Below, one piece after another: positions 32,870-42,174 of a stretch of DNA of 64,000 bases. The translations under genes were made by a program, and so were the position numbers. Positions within the stretch are counted from its first letter, which is position 1, and each line of letters starts with the position of its first letter. The notes beneath the pieces are model-generated. The model did not search any database. It was given only the letters and a program-made list of their open reading frames with translations, and was not told the origin of the DNA. Source of the DNA: Streptomyces sp. CA-210063 (GTDB taxonomy: Bacteria > Actinomycetota > Actinomycetes > Streptomycetales > Streptomycetaceae); contig NZ_CP102512.1 in NCBI RefSeq assembly GCF_024612015.1, positions 3,658,001 to 3,722,000 on the forward strand, given 5' to 3'.

Positions 32870-32957
32870 CTGAAGTGGGGTGCCCTGTTGAGGAGTTCGG
32901 GTTAGCGGGGCGCTGCGGGCCGTATGGGGCTGGTCGCGCAGTGCCCCGCGCCCGCCC

Positions 32958-35423
32958 CTACGTTCTCTTCAGATCCGCCTTCCCACACGCCAGACCATCC
33001 CTGTTGCGGTCCAGCTTCAGCGGGTCGTCCTTGCCGTTGACCTTCAGGCGGCCGTAGTTGTTCTCCTTCAGCCACTCGCAGCGGGACGCCGTCGTCTTCT
33101 TGACCTCGTCCGGGAAGGTCGTCGGGACGCAGACGTTCGCCGTGCCGTAGTGGCGGTCGCAGCCGGAGATGGTCGGGCTGACCTTCTTGGACTTGGTCTT
33201 CTTGCCCGGGCCGGTGGTCTTGCCCTTCGGGGCGTCCGCGAAGTCGTGGACGTGGGCCGAGGGGGCTTCGCCGGAAGCGGCGGCCAGGGCGGACGGGCCC
33301 TGGAGGTGGACCCATTCCGCCACCGACGGGACGCCGTTGGCGTCGACCGCGAAGAGCATGTACCAACCGGGCGGGGCCAGGTTCGGGTTGCTCGTCACGT
33401 TCAGGTCGACGTTGTTGCCGTCGACGGACAGCGGCAGGTCCACGAAGCGCTGGTTCGGGTCGGAGGAGTGGGTGACCGCTGCGGGACGGATCAGTTCCGC
33501 CTTCGCGATCGGGCGGTCCACCGTGATGCGCTGCGTGTCGCCGTACACCCACTCCTTGTCGATCAACGACGTGATCTTCGGGCGGGGGCCCTTCAGCAGG
33601 TACGGCGGGGTGTAGATCGACACGTCGTGGTTCCACGTGCCGTTGCCCGGGTTGTCGCCGGTGGTCATGACGCGGCCGTCCGGCAGCAAGAACGCCGAGG
33701 AGTGGTAGCCGCGCTCCTCCGGGTCCGTGGCCACCGGGTCGAAGGTGTTGGTGGCCGGGTCGTAGATCGACGTCTCGTAGACCGGGTTGGCGCGGTTGTG
33801 CAGGGCGCCGCCCGTCTCCAGGACCTTGCCGTCGGGCAGCAGGACCGCCGAGACGTACATCTTGCCCTGGTTGCCGGTCTGGGCGATCTTGCCGTTGCCC
33901 AGGTCCACCGTGCCCTGCGGGATCGGCGGGCCCGCGACGTACGACGGGTTCGCGGCCTTCAGGTCGATGACGTCCGTCAGGCGGTTCGCCTCCGGGTTGG
34001 ATTCGATGTTGCCGCCACCGATCGTCAGGACTTTCTGGTCCTGGGCGGGGGGCAGGAGAACGCTCGCGGACTGGTCGCGTTCGTCCTTGTTCTGGAGGCC
34101 GGGGACCTGCGTGATCGTGTTGGCGCCGTAGTCGTAGATCGCCGAACCCGTACCCGGGATGTTGTTGCCGAAGACATGGCTGCCGGAGTAGAAGAGGCGG
34201 CCGTCCTGCATGAGGATCATCGACGGGTACAGGCCCCAGTACGACCAGGTCTGGTTGACCTTCCAGAGTTCGAGCCACTTCTGCTCGGCGTCCGACCACA
34301 GCTCGGCCGCCACCGAACCGGTGGAGTCCTCGCGGAGGCCGCCGAACGAGATGACGTCACCGTTACCGAGGATCGTCGCCGACGGGTACCAGTGGCCGTC
34401 GTTCATGTCGTTCGTCTTGGTGTAGGTCTCCGTCACCGGGTCGAAGACGTACGAGTCCTTGTAGCCCTCGTAGCCGTGCGAGCCGTCGGCCGCCGGGTAC
34501 GCCTTGTTGCCGCTCATGACCAGGACCCGGCCGTCGTCGAGCTGCACATGACCCGCGCAGAACATGTCGTCCGGTGTCGGGATCTGCTTGTACGTGCCGT
34601 TCTTCGGGTCGTACACCGCGCTGGTGAACGTGCCTGCCTCGAACATCTGCTCGCTGTTGCCGGAGCCGGCGATCAGCAGGACCTTGCCGTTGTTGAGGAC
34701 GACGGAGTGCATGGAGCGGACGGGGTTCTGGGTGGGCAGGACGTCCCAGCGGCCGTTCTGGCATTCTTCCGGCGTGCCCGTGCAGGCCGGCTCGGGGACG
34801 GGGTCGGCGACCTGGTCCATCGTGTAGTCGTCGGTGGTGACGGAGCCGGTGCCGTAGACGGAGACACCCCAGCTGATCCGGTCGGTGCCCGCCGGGACCT
34901 CGGGGGTGCGGACCGTCGCCTCGGTCCAACTCCCCGCCATCTCCAGCGTCTTGAGGTCGGTCCAGTACTGCCAGCCGGCCGTGGTGTCGTGCCGGAAGAG
35001 GGTGAGGGACGTGTCGGGGGTCGTCGACTTGTACCAGAGGCCCAGGTCGTACTGCTTGCCCACCGAGACCGTCGGCGCGCAGGCCGCCGACTCGGTGATC
35101 AGGGCCTTGCGGTCGCCGGAGACCCGGCGGGTCAGCTCTACCTTCATGGCCTTGGAGCCAGAGTGGGCGTCCGCCACCGTGGTGAAGGTGAAGTCGTTGT
35201 CGCCCCAGCCCGACTTCTCCCAGCAGTACGGCATGTCGCCCGTACCGGCGGTCTCGAAGCCGGGGTTCTGGATGAGGTTGGCGGCGGACGCGGGTTGGGG
35301 TGAGATCAGAAGAAGGCCGGAGGCCAGGGCGCCCACGGCCAGCAGGGCCGTTCTGCGTCTGGGTCTGGGTCTGACCCGGAACTTCGAACGGTTCGGCAAA
35401 CGCAACGTCCAGTGTTTCTTCAC
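32958..35423 (-). CDS. GlxA-like radical copper oxidase with C-terminal Excalibur-like domain
   Basis: 821 residues. Signal peptide 1-47 (cleavage after PASA); residues about 50-205 resemble a carbohydrate-binding jelly roll ('NLIQNPGFETAG'); then a kelch/galactose-oxidase propeller and DUF1929. Cofactor residues align with galactose oxidase: Cys in MFCAGH and Tyr in HWYPSAT (Tyr-Cys radical pair), Tyr-His in RGYHSSAFLLPDGR, His in VTHSSDPNQR. The last 65 residues end in DRNRDGLACG, an Excalibur-type calcium motif, absent from ordinary GlxA as far as known. It should oxidise primary alcohols or aldehydes of a glycan outside the cell. GTG start overlaps the upstream gene (GTGA) behind AAGGAG. 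Confidence 0.85.
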   Translation of the reverse strand: MKKHWTLRLPNRSKFRVRPRPRRRTALLAVGALASGLLLISPQPASAANLIQNPGFETAGTGDMPYCWEKSGWGDNDFTFTTVADAHSGSKAMKVELTRRVSGDRKALITESAACAPTVSVGKQYDLGLWYKSTTPDTSLTLFRHDTTAGWQYWTDLKTLEMAGSWTEATVRTPEVPAGTDRISWGVSVYGTGSVTTDDYTMDQVADPVPEPACTGTPEECQNGRWDVLPTQNPVRSMHSVVLNNGKVLLIAGSGNSEQMFEAGTFTSAVYDPKNGTYKQIPTPDDMFCAGHVQLDDGRVLVMSGNKAYPAADGSHGYEGYKDSYVFDPVTETYTKTNDMNDGHWYPSATILGNGDVISFGGLREDSTGSVAAELWSDAEQKWLELWKVNQTWSYWGLYPSMILMQDGRLFYSGSHVFGNNIPGTGSAIYDYGANTITQVPGLQNKDERDQSASVLLPPAQDQKVLTIGGGNIESNPEANRLTDVIDLKAANPSYVAGPPIPQGTVDLGNGKIAQTGNQGKMYVSAVLLPDGKVLETGGALHNRANPVYETSIYDPATNTFDPVATDPEERGYHSSAFLLPDGRVMTTGDNPGNGTWNHDVSIYTPPYLLKGPRPKITSLIDKEWVYGDTQRITVDRPIAKAELIRPAAVTHSSDPNQRFVDLPLSVDGNNVDLNVTSNPNLAPPGWYMLFAVDANGVPSVAEWVHLQGPSALAAASGEAPSAHVHDFADAPKGKTTGPGKKTKSKKVSPTISGCDRHYGTANVCVPTTFPDEVKKTTASRCEWLKENNYGRLKVNGKDDPLKLDRNRDGLACGKADLKRT

Positions 35424-36646
35424 GCGGCTCTCCTTGCGGGCTCGGCCTGCTTCTTCTCGCCGCGCTCCCCGCGGCGAGAGTTCTTGCGCGGCAGATAGAC
35501 CAGCGCTTCGGTCCCGACGAAGCGCAGGACGAACGTCATCACCAGCGCGAGCGCGGTGGCGGTCAGGGCATGCATCTCGAACCTGCCGACGAACAGGGCG
35601 ATCAGCGGGATGCGCAGCACCAGGTCGGCGTTGGCCAGCAACGCGAACCGGCCGACGCGGTCCCATCGCTTGCGGTACTTGCGTCGCTCGCGGAAGCACA
35701 GGTGCTCGATGAGGTAGAAGTTCCAGAGCACGCCGAGCTGGTTGGCGAGGATCTCGGCGGGGACGTAGTGCATACCGGCCGAGGTCAGGGCGTACAGGCC
35801 CGCGAGGTTCGGCAGGAAGCCGGTGACGCCGATCAGTCCGAAGACCAACATGCGGGCCAGCGGTGAGGCGGTGCGCAGTCCGACGAGGTGGCGCAGGAAT
35901 CTCAGGCCCTCCTGCGCGGTCGACTTGGACTCGCCGGCGAACCGGTCCTGGAAGACGAACGGCACCTCCGTGACCTGGCGCGGGCGGCTGCGCACGGCGA
36001 GTTCGAGGAGGATCTTGTAGCCGAGCGGCTGGAGGATGTCGGCGGTGACCGCGCTGCGGCGGATCGCGAAGAAGCCGCTCATCGGGTCGCTGATGCCGTG
36101 CAGCCGGCGTGGGAAGAGGGACTTGGTGAGCCAGGTCGCGCCGCGTGAGACGGCGACGCGGTAGCTGCCCGCGAGTCCGGCCCGGCTGCCGCCCTTGATG
36201 TAGCGGGAGGCGACCACCAGACTCGCTGACGACCGCTCCCCGGTCGCCACCAGGTCCGGTACCAGGGACGGCGGATGCTGGAGGTCGCCGTCCATGACGA
36301 CGATCCAGTCGGAGCCGGCCGCCTTGATGCCTTCCACGACCGCGCCGCCGAGTCCGCCGACCGGTTCGTCGCGGTGCAGCACGGTCACCGGGAACGGGCA
36401 GTCCTGCGCGGCCACGTTGATGACGTCGGGGGTGTCGTCGGTGGAGTCGTCCACGAAGACGACCTCGCAGGGCAGCCGCCCGGGCACCGTCTCGGTGATC
36501 TGGTGCAGCAGCTCCCGTACGTTGGCGGACTCGTTGAAGGTCGGTACGACGATGGTGACGGCCGCGGGCTCGGGGACTTCGGCCCCTCGCACGGCCGGGT
36601 CGCCGAGTTCATCGGGGACGGTGGACTCATAACTTCCGCTGGTCAT
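35420..36646 (-). CDS. GT2 glycosyltransferase fused to a GtrA-like membrane domain
   Basis: 408 residues. Residues about 25-250 are a dolichol-phosphate-mannose-synthase-like GT2 domain ('VPTFNESANVRELL', 'FVDDSTDD', VMDGDLQHPP with the DxD). Residues about 265-390 contain four membrane helices of the GtrA type ('FGLIGVTGFLPNLAGLYAL', 'LGVLWNFYLIEHLCF'). Such proteins load a sugar onto polyprenyl phosphate and may flip it across the membrane. It overlaps both neighbours (ATGA upstream, GTGA downstream), so it is translated together with the GT39 and GlxA-like genes, and could supply the lipid-linked sugar used by the GT39-like enzyme (inference). Confidence 0.88.
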   Translation of the reverse strand: MTSGSYESTVPDELGDPAVRGAEVPEPAAVTIVVPTFNESANVRELLHQITETVPGRLPCEVVFVDDSTDDTPDVINVAAQDCPFPVTVLHRDEPVGGLGGAVVEGIKAAGSDWIVVMDGDLQHPPSLVPDLVATGERSSASLVVASRYIKGGSRAGLAGSYRVAVSRGATWLTKSLFPRRLHGISDPMSGFFAIRRSAVTADILQPLGYKILLELAVRSRPRQVTEVPFVFQDRFAGESKSTAQEGLRFLRHLVGLRTASPLARMLVFGLIGVTGFLPNLAGLYALTSAGMHYVPAEILANQLGVLWNFYLIEHLCFRERRKYRKRWDRVGRFALLANADLVLRIPLIALFVGRFEMHALTATALALVMTFVLRFVGTEALVYLPRKNSRRGERGEKKQAEPARRAA

Positions 36647-38385
36647 CGGTCGCCTCCAGCGGCCTCGGTCTCGCGGATGCGGTCGTCGTCGCCGGCCGCC
36701 TCGGTCTCGCGCGCCCGGTCGTCTCCGCCGGCGGCCTCGATCTTGCGGATCTCGATGCGGTCCTCGCCGGTGCCGAAGGTGGCGACCGGTGTGGAGTTCT
36801 CCATCGCGGCCTTCACGTTGGGCAGGTCGACCGCGTCGCGCCGTACCGTCGGGGAGGCGACCACGTAGTCGAGGTCGCGCCAGCCACGCGGCATCGTCTT
36901 CGTCACCGCGGGGTCGAGGTCCGCCTTGTAGAACCAGATGACGCCGAGCCCCGGCTTGTAGCCCTCGTGGACGAGGTCGAGCCAGAGCGCGTCGTCGACG
37001 AGGACCCGGGTGTCACCGGGGTTGTCGATCTCGGAGCCGAGCCACTTGGAGGCCTGCTCGTAGGGCGCGTTGGCGTTGAACGTCATCGCGGTGTGGTTGC
37101 CGTCGTACCAGCGCGGGACGACGTACACGGCGGCGGCGGCCGCGAGGACGAGGGCGACCCCGTGGCGCGCCCACGTCAGGGAACGTTTCTCCGTCGTACT
37201 CCGCCACCTGCGCAGTACGCCGTGCGTGACGCTCGCAGTGCCGCCCGCGAGGACGAGGGCGAGGAAGGGCAGGGCCTGGAGGACGTACATCGCGGGCAGA
37301 TAGCCGGGGCGCAGAGCCATTCCGGCGAGGATCGCGACGGCGAGCGCGGGGCCGGCGAGGGCTCTCGCGGTCACCGACCAGCGCCAGGTGACCAGGAGGA
37401 GCAGTGCGCCGGCGAGTCCGCCGAGGGGCAGGACGCGGTCGTAGTAGAGCCAGGACTGCAGGACGCCGTAGGAGCCCGTGCCCTCGGTGAGGATGAAGCC
37501 GGAGCCGGGGCGGCTCATCTGGTAGACGATGCCGTCCCACAGCGACACATGGCCGTCGCCGGGCATCAACTCGCCCTTGAGCAGGGCGAACAGCGGGTAC
37601 GAGACGCCGATCAGGGTGCAGGCGGTGACGGCGCCGGTGATGGCGAACTTCCGGGTGTCGCGGTGGCTGTGCCGCCACATGGTGAGCAGCACGGCGGGCA
37701 GGACGAGGAGCATCGTCTCCTTGGTGAGCACGGCCGCGGCGGCGGCCAGCCCCGCGCCGAAGTGGTGCCAGAGGTGACGGTTCGGTGAGGCGGCGAGGCA
37801 GAACGCGAGCAGCGTCCACATCACCGCGATGTTGTCGAGGAAGATCTCCCGCTGGAGCACCACCGACAGCGGGGAGAGCCCGAAGAGGGCCATGCCGAGG
37901 CCGGCGGCCCAGCGGGGCAGCGAGAGGCGGCGGCCGAGGACGTAGACGAGGACGGCGCTGATCGCGCTGATCACCAGCATCACCGCGCGCATCGAGCCGA
38001 CGGTCATCGACTCGGGGGCGAGCTGGGCGGGGATCCAGGTCAGTACGGCGATCTGGATCCAGCCGAAGGGCGGGTGGTCGTACCAGTAGGTGTAGTGGGC
38101 GAGCCCTCGGCCCTCCTGCACGGCCCAGGCCTGCGCGAGGTAGGTGCCCTCGTCGTCGCTGAGGGTCGGGTAGTCGGCGATGTTCCAGCCCTGCACGATC
38201 AGGATCGCGACGAGGAGGACACCGCAGAGGATGAGGTCGGGGCGCGAGTCGCGCAGGCGCTTCGGCGGGGCGGAAGCGGAACCGGAAGCGGTTGTTCGAC
38301 TGGTCGAACCGGCTGTGGGCGCAGCTGTCCGCTGCGCGGGGACCTTGACTTGTGTCTTGGTCGCCGCGGGAAGTGTGGAGGTCAC
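36643..38385 (-). CDS. GT39/PMT-like membrane glycosyltransferase
   Basis: About 580 residues. A polar N-terminal stretch of 45 residues precedes about ten membrane helices. The first extracytoplasmic loop carries the acidic motif DDEGTYL and 'YDHPPFGWIQ', typical of PMT/ArnT-type enzymes that transfer sugar from polyprenyl phosphate. The C-terminal 130 residues are soluble and end in an Asp/Glu-rich repeat (ETEAAGDDDR type). The GTG at 38385 gives a GTGA overlap with the preceding gene and has GAGGA upstream; a longer frame to 38481 is antisense-like in codon use. Function in the same pathway as its neighbours is inferred. Confidence 0.85.
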   Translation of the reverse strand: MTSTLPAATKTQVKVPAQRTAAPTAGSTSRTTASGSASAPPKRLRDSRPDLILCGVLLVAILIVQGWNIADYPTLSDDEGTYLAQAWAVQEGRGLAHYTYWYDHPPFGWIQIAVLTWIPAQLAPESMTVGSMRAVMLVISAISAVLVYVLGRRLSLPRWAAGLGMALFGLSPLSVVLQREIFLDNIAVMWTLLAFCLAASPNRHLWHHFGAGLAAAAAVLTKETMLLVLPAVLLTMWRHSHRDTRKFAITGAVTACTLIGVSYPLFALLKGELMPGDGHVSLWDGIVYQMSRPGSGFILTEGTGSYGVLQSWLYYDRVLPLGGLAGALLLLVTWRWSVTARALAGPALAVAILAGMALRPGYLPAMYVLQALPFLALVLAGGTASVTHGVLRRWRSTTEKRSLTWARHGVALVLAAAAAVYVVPRWYDGNHTAMTFNANAPYEQASKWLGSEIDNPGDTRVLVDDALWLDLVHEGYKPGLGVIWFYKADLDPAVTKTMPRGWRDLDYVVASPTVRRDAVDLPNVKAAMENSTPVATFGTGEDRIEIRKIEAAGGDDRARETEAAGDDDRIRETEAAGGDR

Positions 38386-39650
38386 GCAGGAACGTCCTCT
38401 CGGTTCACGTTCGCGTTCACGAGATGCGCGCCGACGTGACTGGTCAACTCCCAGTCGTTGCGGCCGCGTTGCTCGCGCCACACCGCGCGTACGGCGGCGA
38501 AGGCGAGGAGCACCTGGTAGAAGGGGCCGCCCACGACGAGCTTGGCGTAGTGGACGAACCGGACGCGGAGGCCGTACTGCTTGCCGAAGTCGTGCAGTCC
38601 GACGATCTCGAACACGAAGGTGACGAGGGCGGTGACGGCCGGCAGGAAGGTGATGAAGGCGACGCCGACGGGCACGTCGAGGAAGAGCGCGATGGCCACG
38701 TTGAGCGGGATGATCACGCCGGAGATGGCCTGGAGATACGGCGTCATCAGCGTGTAGCGGGCGAGCAACCGCTGCCGGAAGCTGGGCAGTTGCTTCCAGT
38801 CCTTCTTCCGGTAGACCTGGAGGAAGCCCTGGTTCCAGCGGGTGCGCTGCTTCATCAGCGACATCAGGCTGCCGGGGGTCTCCTCCCGGGTCACCATGTC
38901 GGAGTCGTAGGCGACGACGACCTTCTTGCCGACGCTCGACAGCCTCACGCCCAGGTCGCAGTCCTCGGCGAGGCAGTCGGGGTCCCAGCCGTCGGCCTCG
39001 CGCAGCACATCGGTGCGGACGAAGACGGTGTTGCCCCCGAGCGGGATGAACCCTTTCTGCGCGTGCAGGTGCAGCCGGGAGCGGAACCAGAAGAAGTACT
39101 CCAGGCAGTTGCGCAGGCTGTACCAGCTGGAGTTGAAGTTGATGAGCTGCACCCCGCCCTGCACGACGTCCGCGCCCGTGGTGAGGAAGGCGTGGTCGAC
39201 GTGCGTCAGCAGCTCCGGATGGACCTGGTCCTCCGCGTCGAAGACCCCGACGACGTCACCGCGGCAGTGCGGCAACGCCGTGTTCATGGCCTTCGGCTTG
39301 TTCTTCTTCTCGTGGTGGTCGACCACCACGCGGACGCGCGGGTCGCGCGCCTCGGCGGCCCGGGCCACCTCGGTGGTCTCCGGGTCGTCGTGCCCGACGA
39401 TCACGATGATCTCGAAGTCGTCGTGGCTCGATTCGAGCAGTCGTTGGATGGTGTGGTCCAGCACGGCCTGTTCATGGCGTGCCGGCAGGAGCAGCGAGAA
39501 CGACACATGCTCGTCGCCGTCCGGTCTGCTGAAACGGGTGGAAGCGAGCACTTCGGGCGTACGCCACGCGTGCATCTGCCACCACAGGGTGAACGCCGCC
39601 ATCCAGAACAAGGACAGCGAGACGACGACGATGAAGACAGACGTCAGCAA
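38382..39650 (-). CDS. Processive GT2, cellulose synthase-like
   Basis: 422 residues. One N-terminal helix, a GT2 domain with FDAEDQ (the DxD-like metal motif), 'CLAEDCDLG' (catalytic base ED) and QRTRWNQG, the Q(Q/R)xRW signature of processive synthases, then three or four C-terminal helices. It probably polymerises and exports a beta-glycan. The TTG start at 39650 sits behind GGGGGGATC. It is the first gene of the four-gene operon ending in the GlxA-like oxidase; in Streptomyces the known cslA-glxA pair makes a hyphal-tip glycan, and this locus looks like a related but distinct system. Confidence 0.87.
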   Translation of the reverse strand: MLTSVFIVVVSLSLFWMAAFTLWWQMHAWRTPEVLASTRFSRPDGDEHVSFSLLLPARHEQAVLDHTIQRLLESSHDDFEIIVIVGHDDPETTEVARAAEARDPRVRVVVDHHEKKNKPKAMNTALPHCRGDVVGVFDAEDQVHPELLTHVDHAFLTTGADVVQGGVQLINFNSSWYSLRNCLEYFFWFRSRLHLHAQKGFIPLGGNTVFVRTDVLREADGWDPDCLAEDCDLGVRLSSVGKKVVVAYDSDMVTREETPGSLMSLMKQRTRWNQGFLQVYRKKDWKQLPSFRQRLLARYTLMTPYLQAISGVIIPLNVAIALFLDVPVGVAFITFLPAVTALVTFVFEIVGLHDFGKQYGLRVRFVHYAKLVVGGPFYQVLLAFAAVRAVWREQRGRNDWELTSHVGAHLVNANVNREDVPA

Positions 39651-39864
39651 GATAGATCCCCCCGGATCCCCAATACCCCCTGTCGCGACGGGCGGTTACG
39701 CCCGTCGCGTCACTGTGAGGAGAGTAGGGGGAAACTGTGAACCTCGGGGACCCTTCCGATAAAAACCGTGTTTCCGTTCGGGGGAACATGTAAGCGGACG
39801 TGTCCGAACACAAGCCCAATTCATGACAGTTGTTCAGCTTCTCCCGGCCCTGATCCGACGTGTT

Positions 39865-41907
39865 TCAGCCGCTTGACGCCGTTTCGAGAACCGTACGCAA
39901 CCGGTCGACATCGGTCGTGGGAGCGTCACAGGTGAAGTTACGGCAGACGTACGCGGTCGGTTCACCGCCCACGAGCGGACGGTCGGCCAGCAACGGCAGT
40001 TCGTCACTGTCCGTGGTCCCCACGGCCACCACGGCACCCGGCGCGGTCCCCAGCAACGCCGTCCGGTGCAGTTCCTTCGTCCCCGGATGTCCCTCCGGCC
40101 CGACGACCGCCACCTCACGCGGCCCGTCGAGCAACGCCTCCGCCGTGGCGAGCCCCCATCCGATGAACCGGGGCGCCCGCGGCCCCAACGCCTTCACCAC
40201 GCCCAACGCCCGCTCGGCGGCGGCCCGATGGGGCTCGGAACCGGTGTGCGCGGCATAGCTGAGCAGCGCTCCCGCGGCCGCGCTCCACCCGGACGGCACG
40301 GCGTTGTCGGTCGGATCCTGGGGCCGCCGGATCAGCTTCTCCGCGTCGACCGCGGTGTCGTACAGCGCCCCCGACTCCTCATCGACGAACCGTACGAGCA
40401 CATGGTCGAGCAGGAACCCCGCGAACTCCAGCCACACCCCCTCCCCCGTGACCGACGCCAGCGCGAGGAACCCCTCCGCGACATCCGCGTAGTCCTCCAG
40501 CACCCCCGCGTTGGCGCCGACCTGCCCGTCCTTGCTGGTCCGCGCGAGCCGCGCCTTCTCGTCCAGGTGCAGTCGTACGAGGAGGTCGGCGGCGGCGATC
40601 GCGGCCTCCACCAGGTCGGGGCGGTCGAAGTAGGCGCCGGTCTCGGCGAGCGCGGCGATCGCGAGCCCGTTCCAGGCGGCGACCACCTTGTCGTCGCGAC
40701 CGGGCGCGGGGCGCCGCGAACGGGCCTCATTCAGCCGGTCCTTGACCGACTCGATCCTTTCGGCATCGAAGACGCCCTCCTGCTGCGGGAGTTGCAGTAC
40801 GGACGCCCCCTCCTCGAAGGTGCCCTCCTCCGTGACCCCGAAGTACTGCATGGCGAGCCGGGCGTCCTCCTCCCCAAGGACCTCGGTCAGCTGCTCCGGA
40901 GTCCAGACGTAGTACGCCCCCTCCACGTGCTTCCCGGTCCCGTCGTCGCTGTCGGCGTCCAGCGCGGAGGCGAACCCGCCCTCGGTGGTACGGAGTTCGC
41001 GGACCATGAAGTCGGCCGTCTCCAGCGCCACCCGCCGGGCATGGTCGGAGCCGGTGGCCCGCCACAGGTGGGCGTAGACCCGGCAGAGCAGGGCGTTGTC
41101 GTACAGCATCTTCTCGAAGTGCGGCACGACCCACTCACGGTCGACGGAGTACCGGGCGAAGCCGCCGCCGAGCTGGTCGTAGATGCCCCCGCGGGCCATG
41201 CGTTCACAGGTGTCCCGCGCCATCTGCAGCGCGCCCTCGGAGCCCGTGCGCGCCGCGTGCCGCAGCAGGAACTCGATCACCATCGACGGCGGGAACTTCG
41301 GCGCCCTGCCGAACCCGCCCCGCGCCGCGTCGTACTCCCGGGTGAGCCCCAGCAGCGCCTGCGCGAGCTCCTCCTCGCTGGGCACGTCCATGGCCGCGAA
41401 CTTCAGCTCCCGCCCGGCCAGATCCCGCACGATCTTCTCGGCCACCTCGGCGACCTCGTCCCGCCGGTCCACCCAGGCCGCCCGTACGCCCTCCAGCACC
41501 TGCCGGAAGGAGGGCATCCCGTGGCGCGGCGCCGGCGGGAAGTACGTACCGAAGTAGAACGGCTCCCCCTCCGGCGTCAGAAACACGGTCATGGGCCAGC
41601 CGCCCTGCCCGGTGGCCGCCTGCACGGCCTCCATATAGACGGCGTCGACGTCGGGCCGCTCCTCCCTATCGACCTTCACGCTGACGAAGTGGGCGTTGAG
41701 GTACTCGGCGGTCTCCCGGTCCTCGAACGACTCGTGCGCCATCACATGACACCAGTGACACGAGCTGTACCCCACGCTGAGCAGCACGGGCACCCCCCGC
41801 CGCCGCGCCTCCTCGAACGCCTCGGCCGACCAGGGCCACCAGTCCACCGGGTTGTCGGCGTGCTGGAGGAGATAGGGGGAGGTCTCGTGGGCCAGTCGAT
41901 TCGCCAT
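39865..41907 (-). CDS. Thioredoxin-domain protein, DUF255/YyaL family
   Basis: 680 residues. The N-terminal 160 residues form a thioredoxin-like DUF255 domain with SSCHWCHVM (CxxC) after the family opener '[22 protein letters not shown]'. The remaining part is an (alpha/alpha)6 glycosidase-like barrel ('[17 protein letters not shown]', '[12 protein letters not shown]'). Members occur in all kingdoms (spermatogenesis-associated protein 20 in animals); the reaction is not established. The ATG at 41907 begins family homology; two in-frame ATGs lie up to 12 bases upstream. It is divergent from the NB-ARC/TPR gene. Confidence 0.9.
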   Translation of the reverse strand: MANRLAHETSPYLLQHADNPVDWWPWSAEAFEEARRRGVPVLLSVGYSSCHWCHVMAHESFEDRETAEYLNAHFVSVKVDREERPDVDAVYMEAVQAATGQGGWPMTVFLTPEGEPFYFGTYFPPAPRHGMPSFRQVLEGVRAAWVDRRDEVAEVAEKIVRDLAGRELKFAAMDVPSEEELAQALLGLTREYDAARGGFGRAPKFPPSMVIEFLLRHAARTGSEGALQMARDTCERMARGGIYDQLGGGFARYSVDREWVVPHFEKMLYDNALLCRVYAHLWRATGSDHARRVALETADFMVRELRTTEGGFASALDADSDDGTGKHVEGAYYVWTPEQLTEVLGEEDARLAMQYFGVTEEGTFEEGASVLQLPQQEGVFDAERIESVKDRLNEARSRRPAPGRDDKVVAAWNGLAIAALAETGAYFDRPDLVEAAIAAADLLVRLHLDEKARLARTSKDGQVGANAGVLEDYADVAEGFLALASVTGEGVWLEFAGFLLDHVLVRFVDEESGALYDTAVDAEKLIRRPQDPTDNAVPSGWSAAAGALLSYAAHTGSEPHRAAAERALGVVKALGPRAPRFIGWGLATAEALLDGPREVAVVGPEGHPGTKELHRTALLGTAPGAVVAVGTTDSDELPLLADRPLVGGEPTAYVCRNFTCDAPTTDVDRLRTVLETASSG

Positions 41908-42000
41908 GGGCACCATCATTCCCCAGTACCCGGGAATCGCAGTTCAGCACGGGGGCGCGTCCCGTTCTCGGCACCGGGTCACCGGGCGCTCCCCGAAAGG

Positions 42001-42027
42001 GACGCGGGGAACTGCGCGAGCAACCAC
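42001..42027. repeat. Half copy of the GGGGCGCGGGGAACTGCGC repeat
   Basis: Segment GACGCGGGGAACTGCGCGAG and flanks match one arm of the inverted repeats at 7181 and 18051. No partner arm lies nearby. Confidence 0.6.
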
Positions 42028-42174
42028 GGCAAACCTGCGGTCGGCGAACAACCCCACCACCCACGGCGAAACCCCGAACCTCGTCCCCGGCAGAGGATCA
42101 CGCCCTATCGCCTAGTCCGACTATTCGCCGCACACTGGCCGGAGGCAACCGTTTCGGCGAAGGGGGACGTTGTG

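Noticed and set aside
32958..35423. Naming the oxidase glxA outright
   Set aside because: The neighbours differ from the known cslA-glxA locus and the protein has an extra C-terminal domain, so it is called GlxA-like only.
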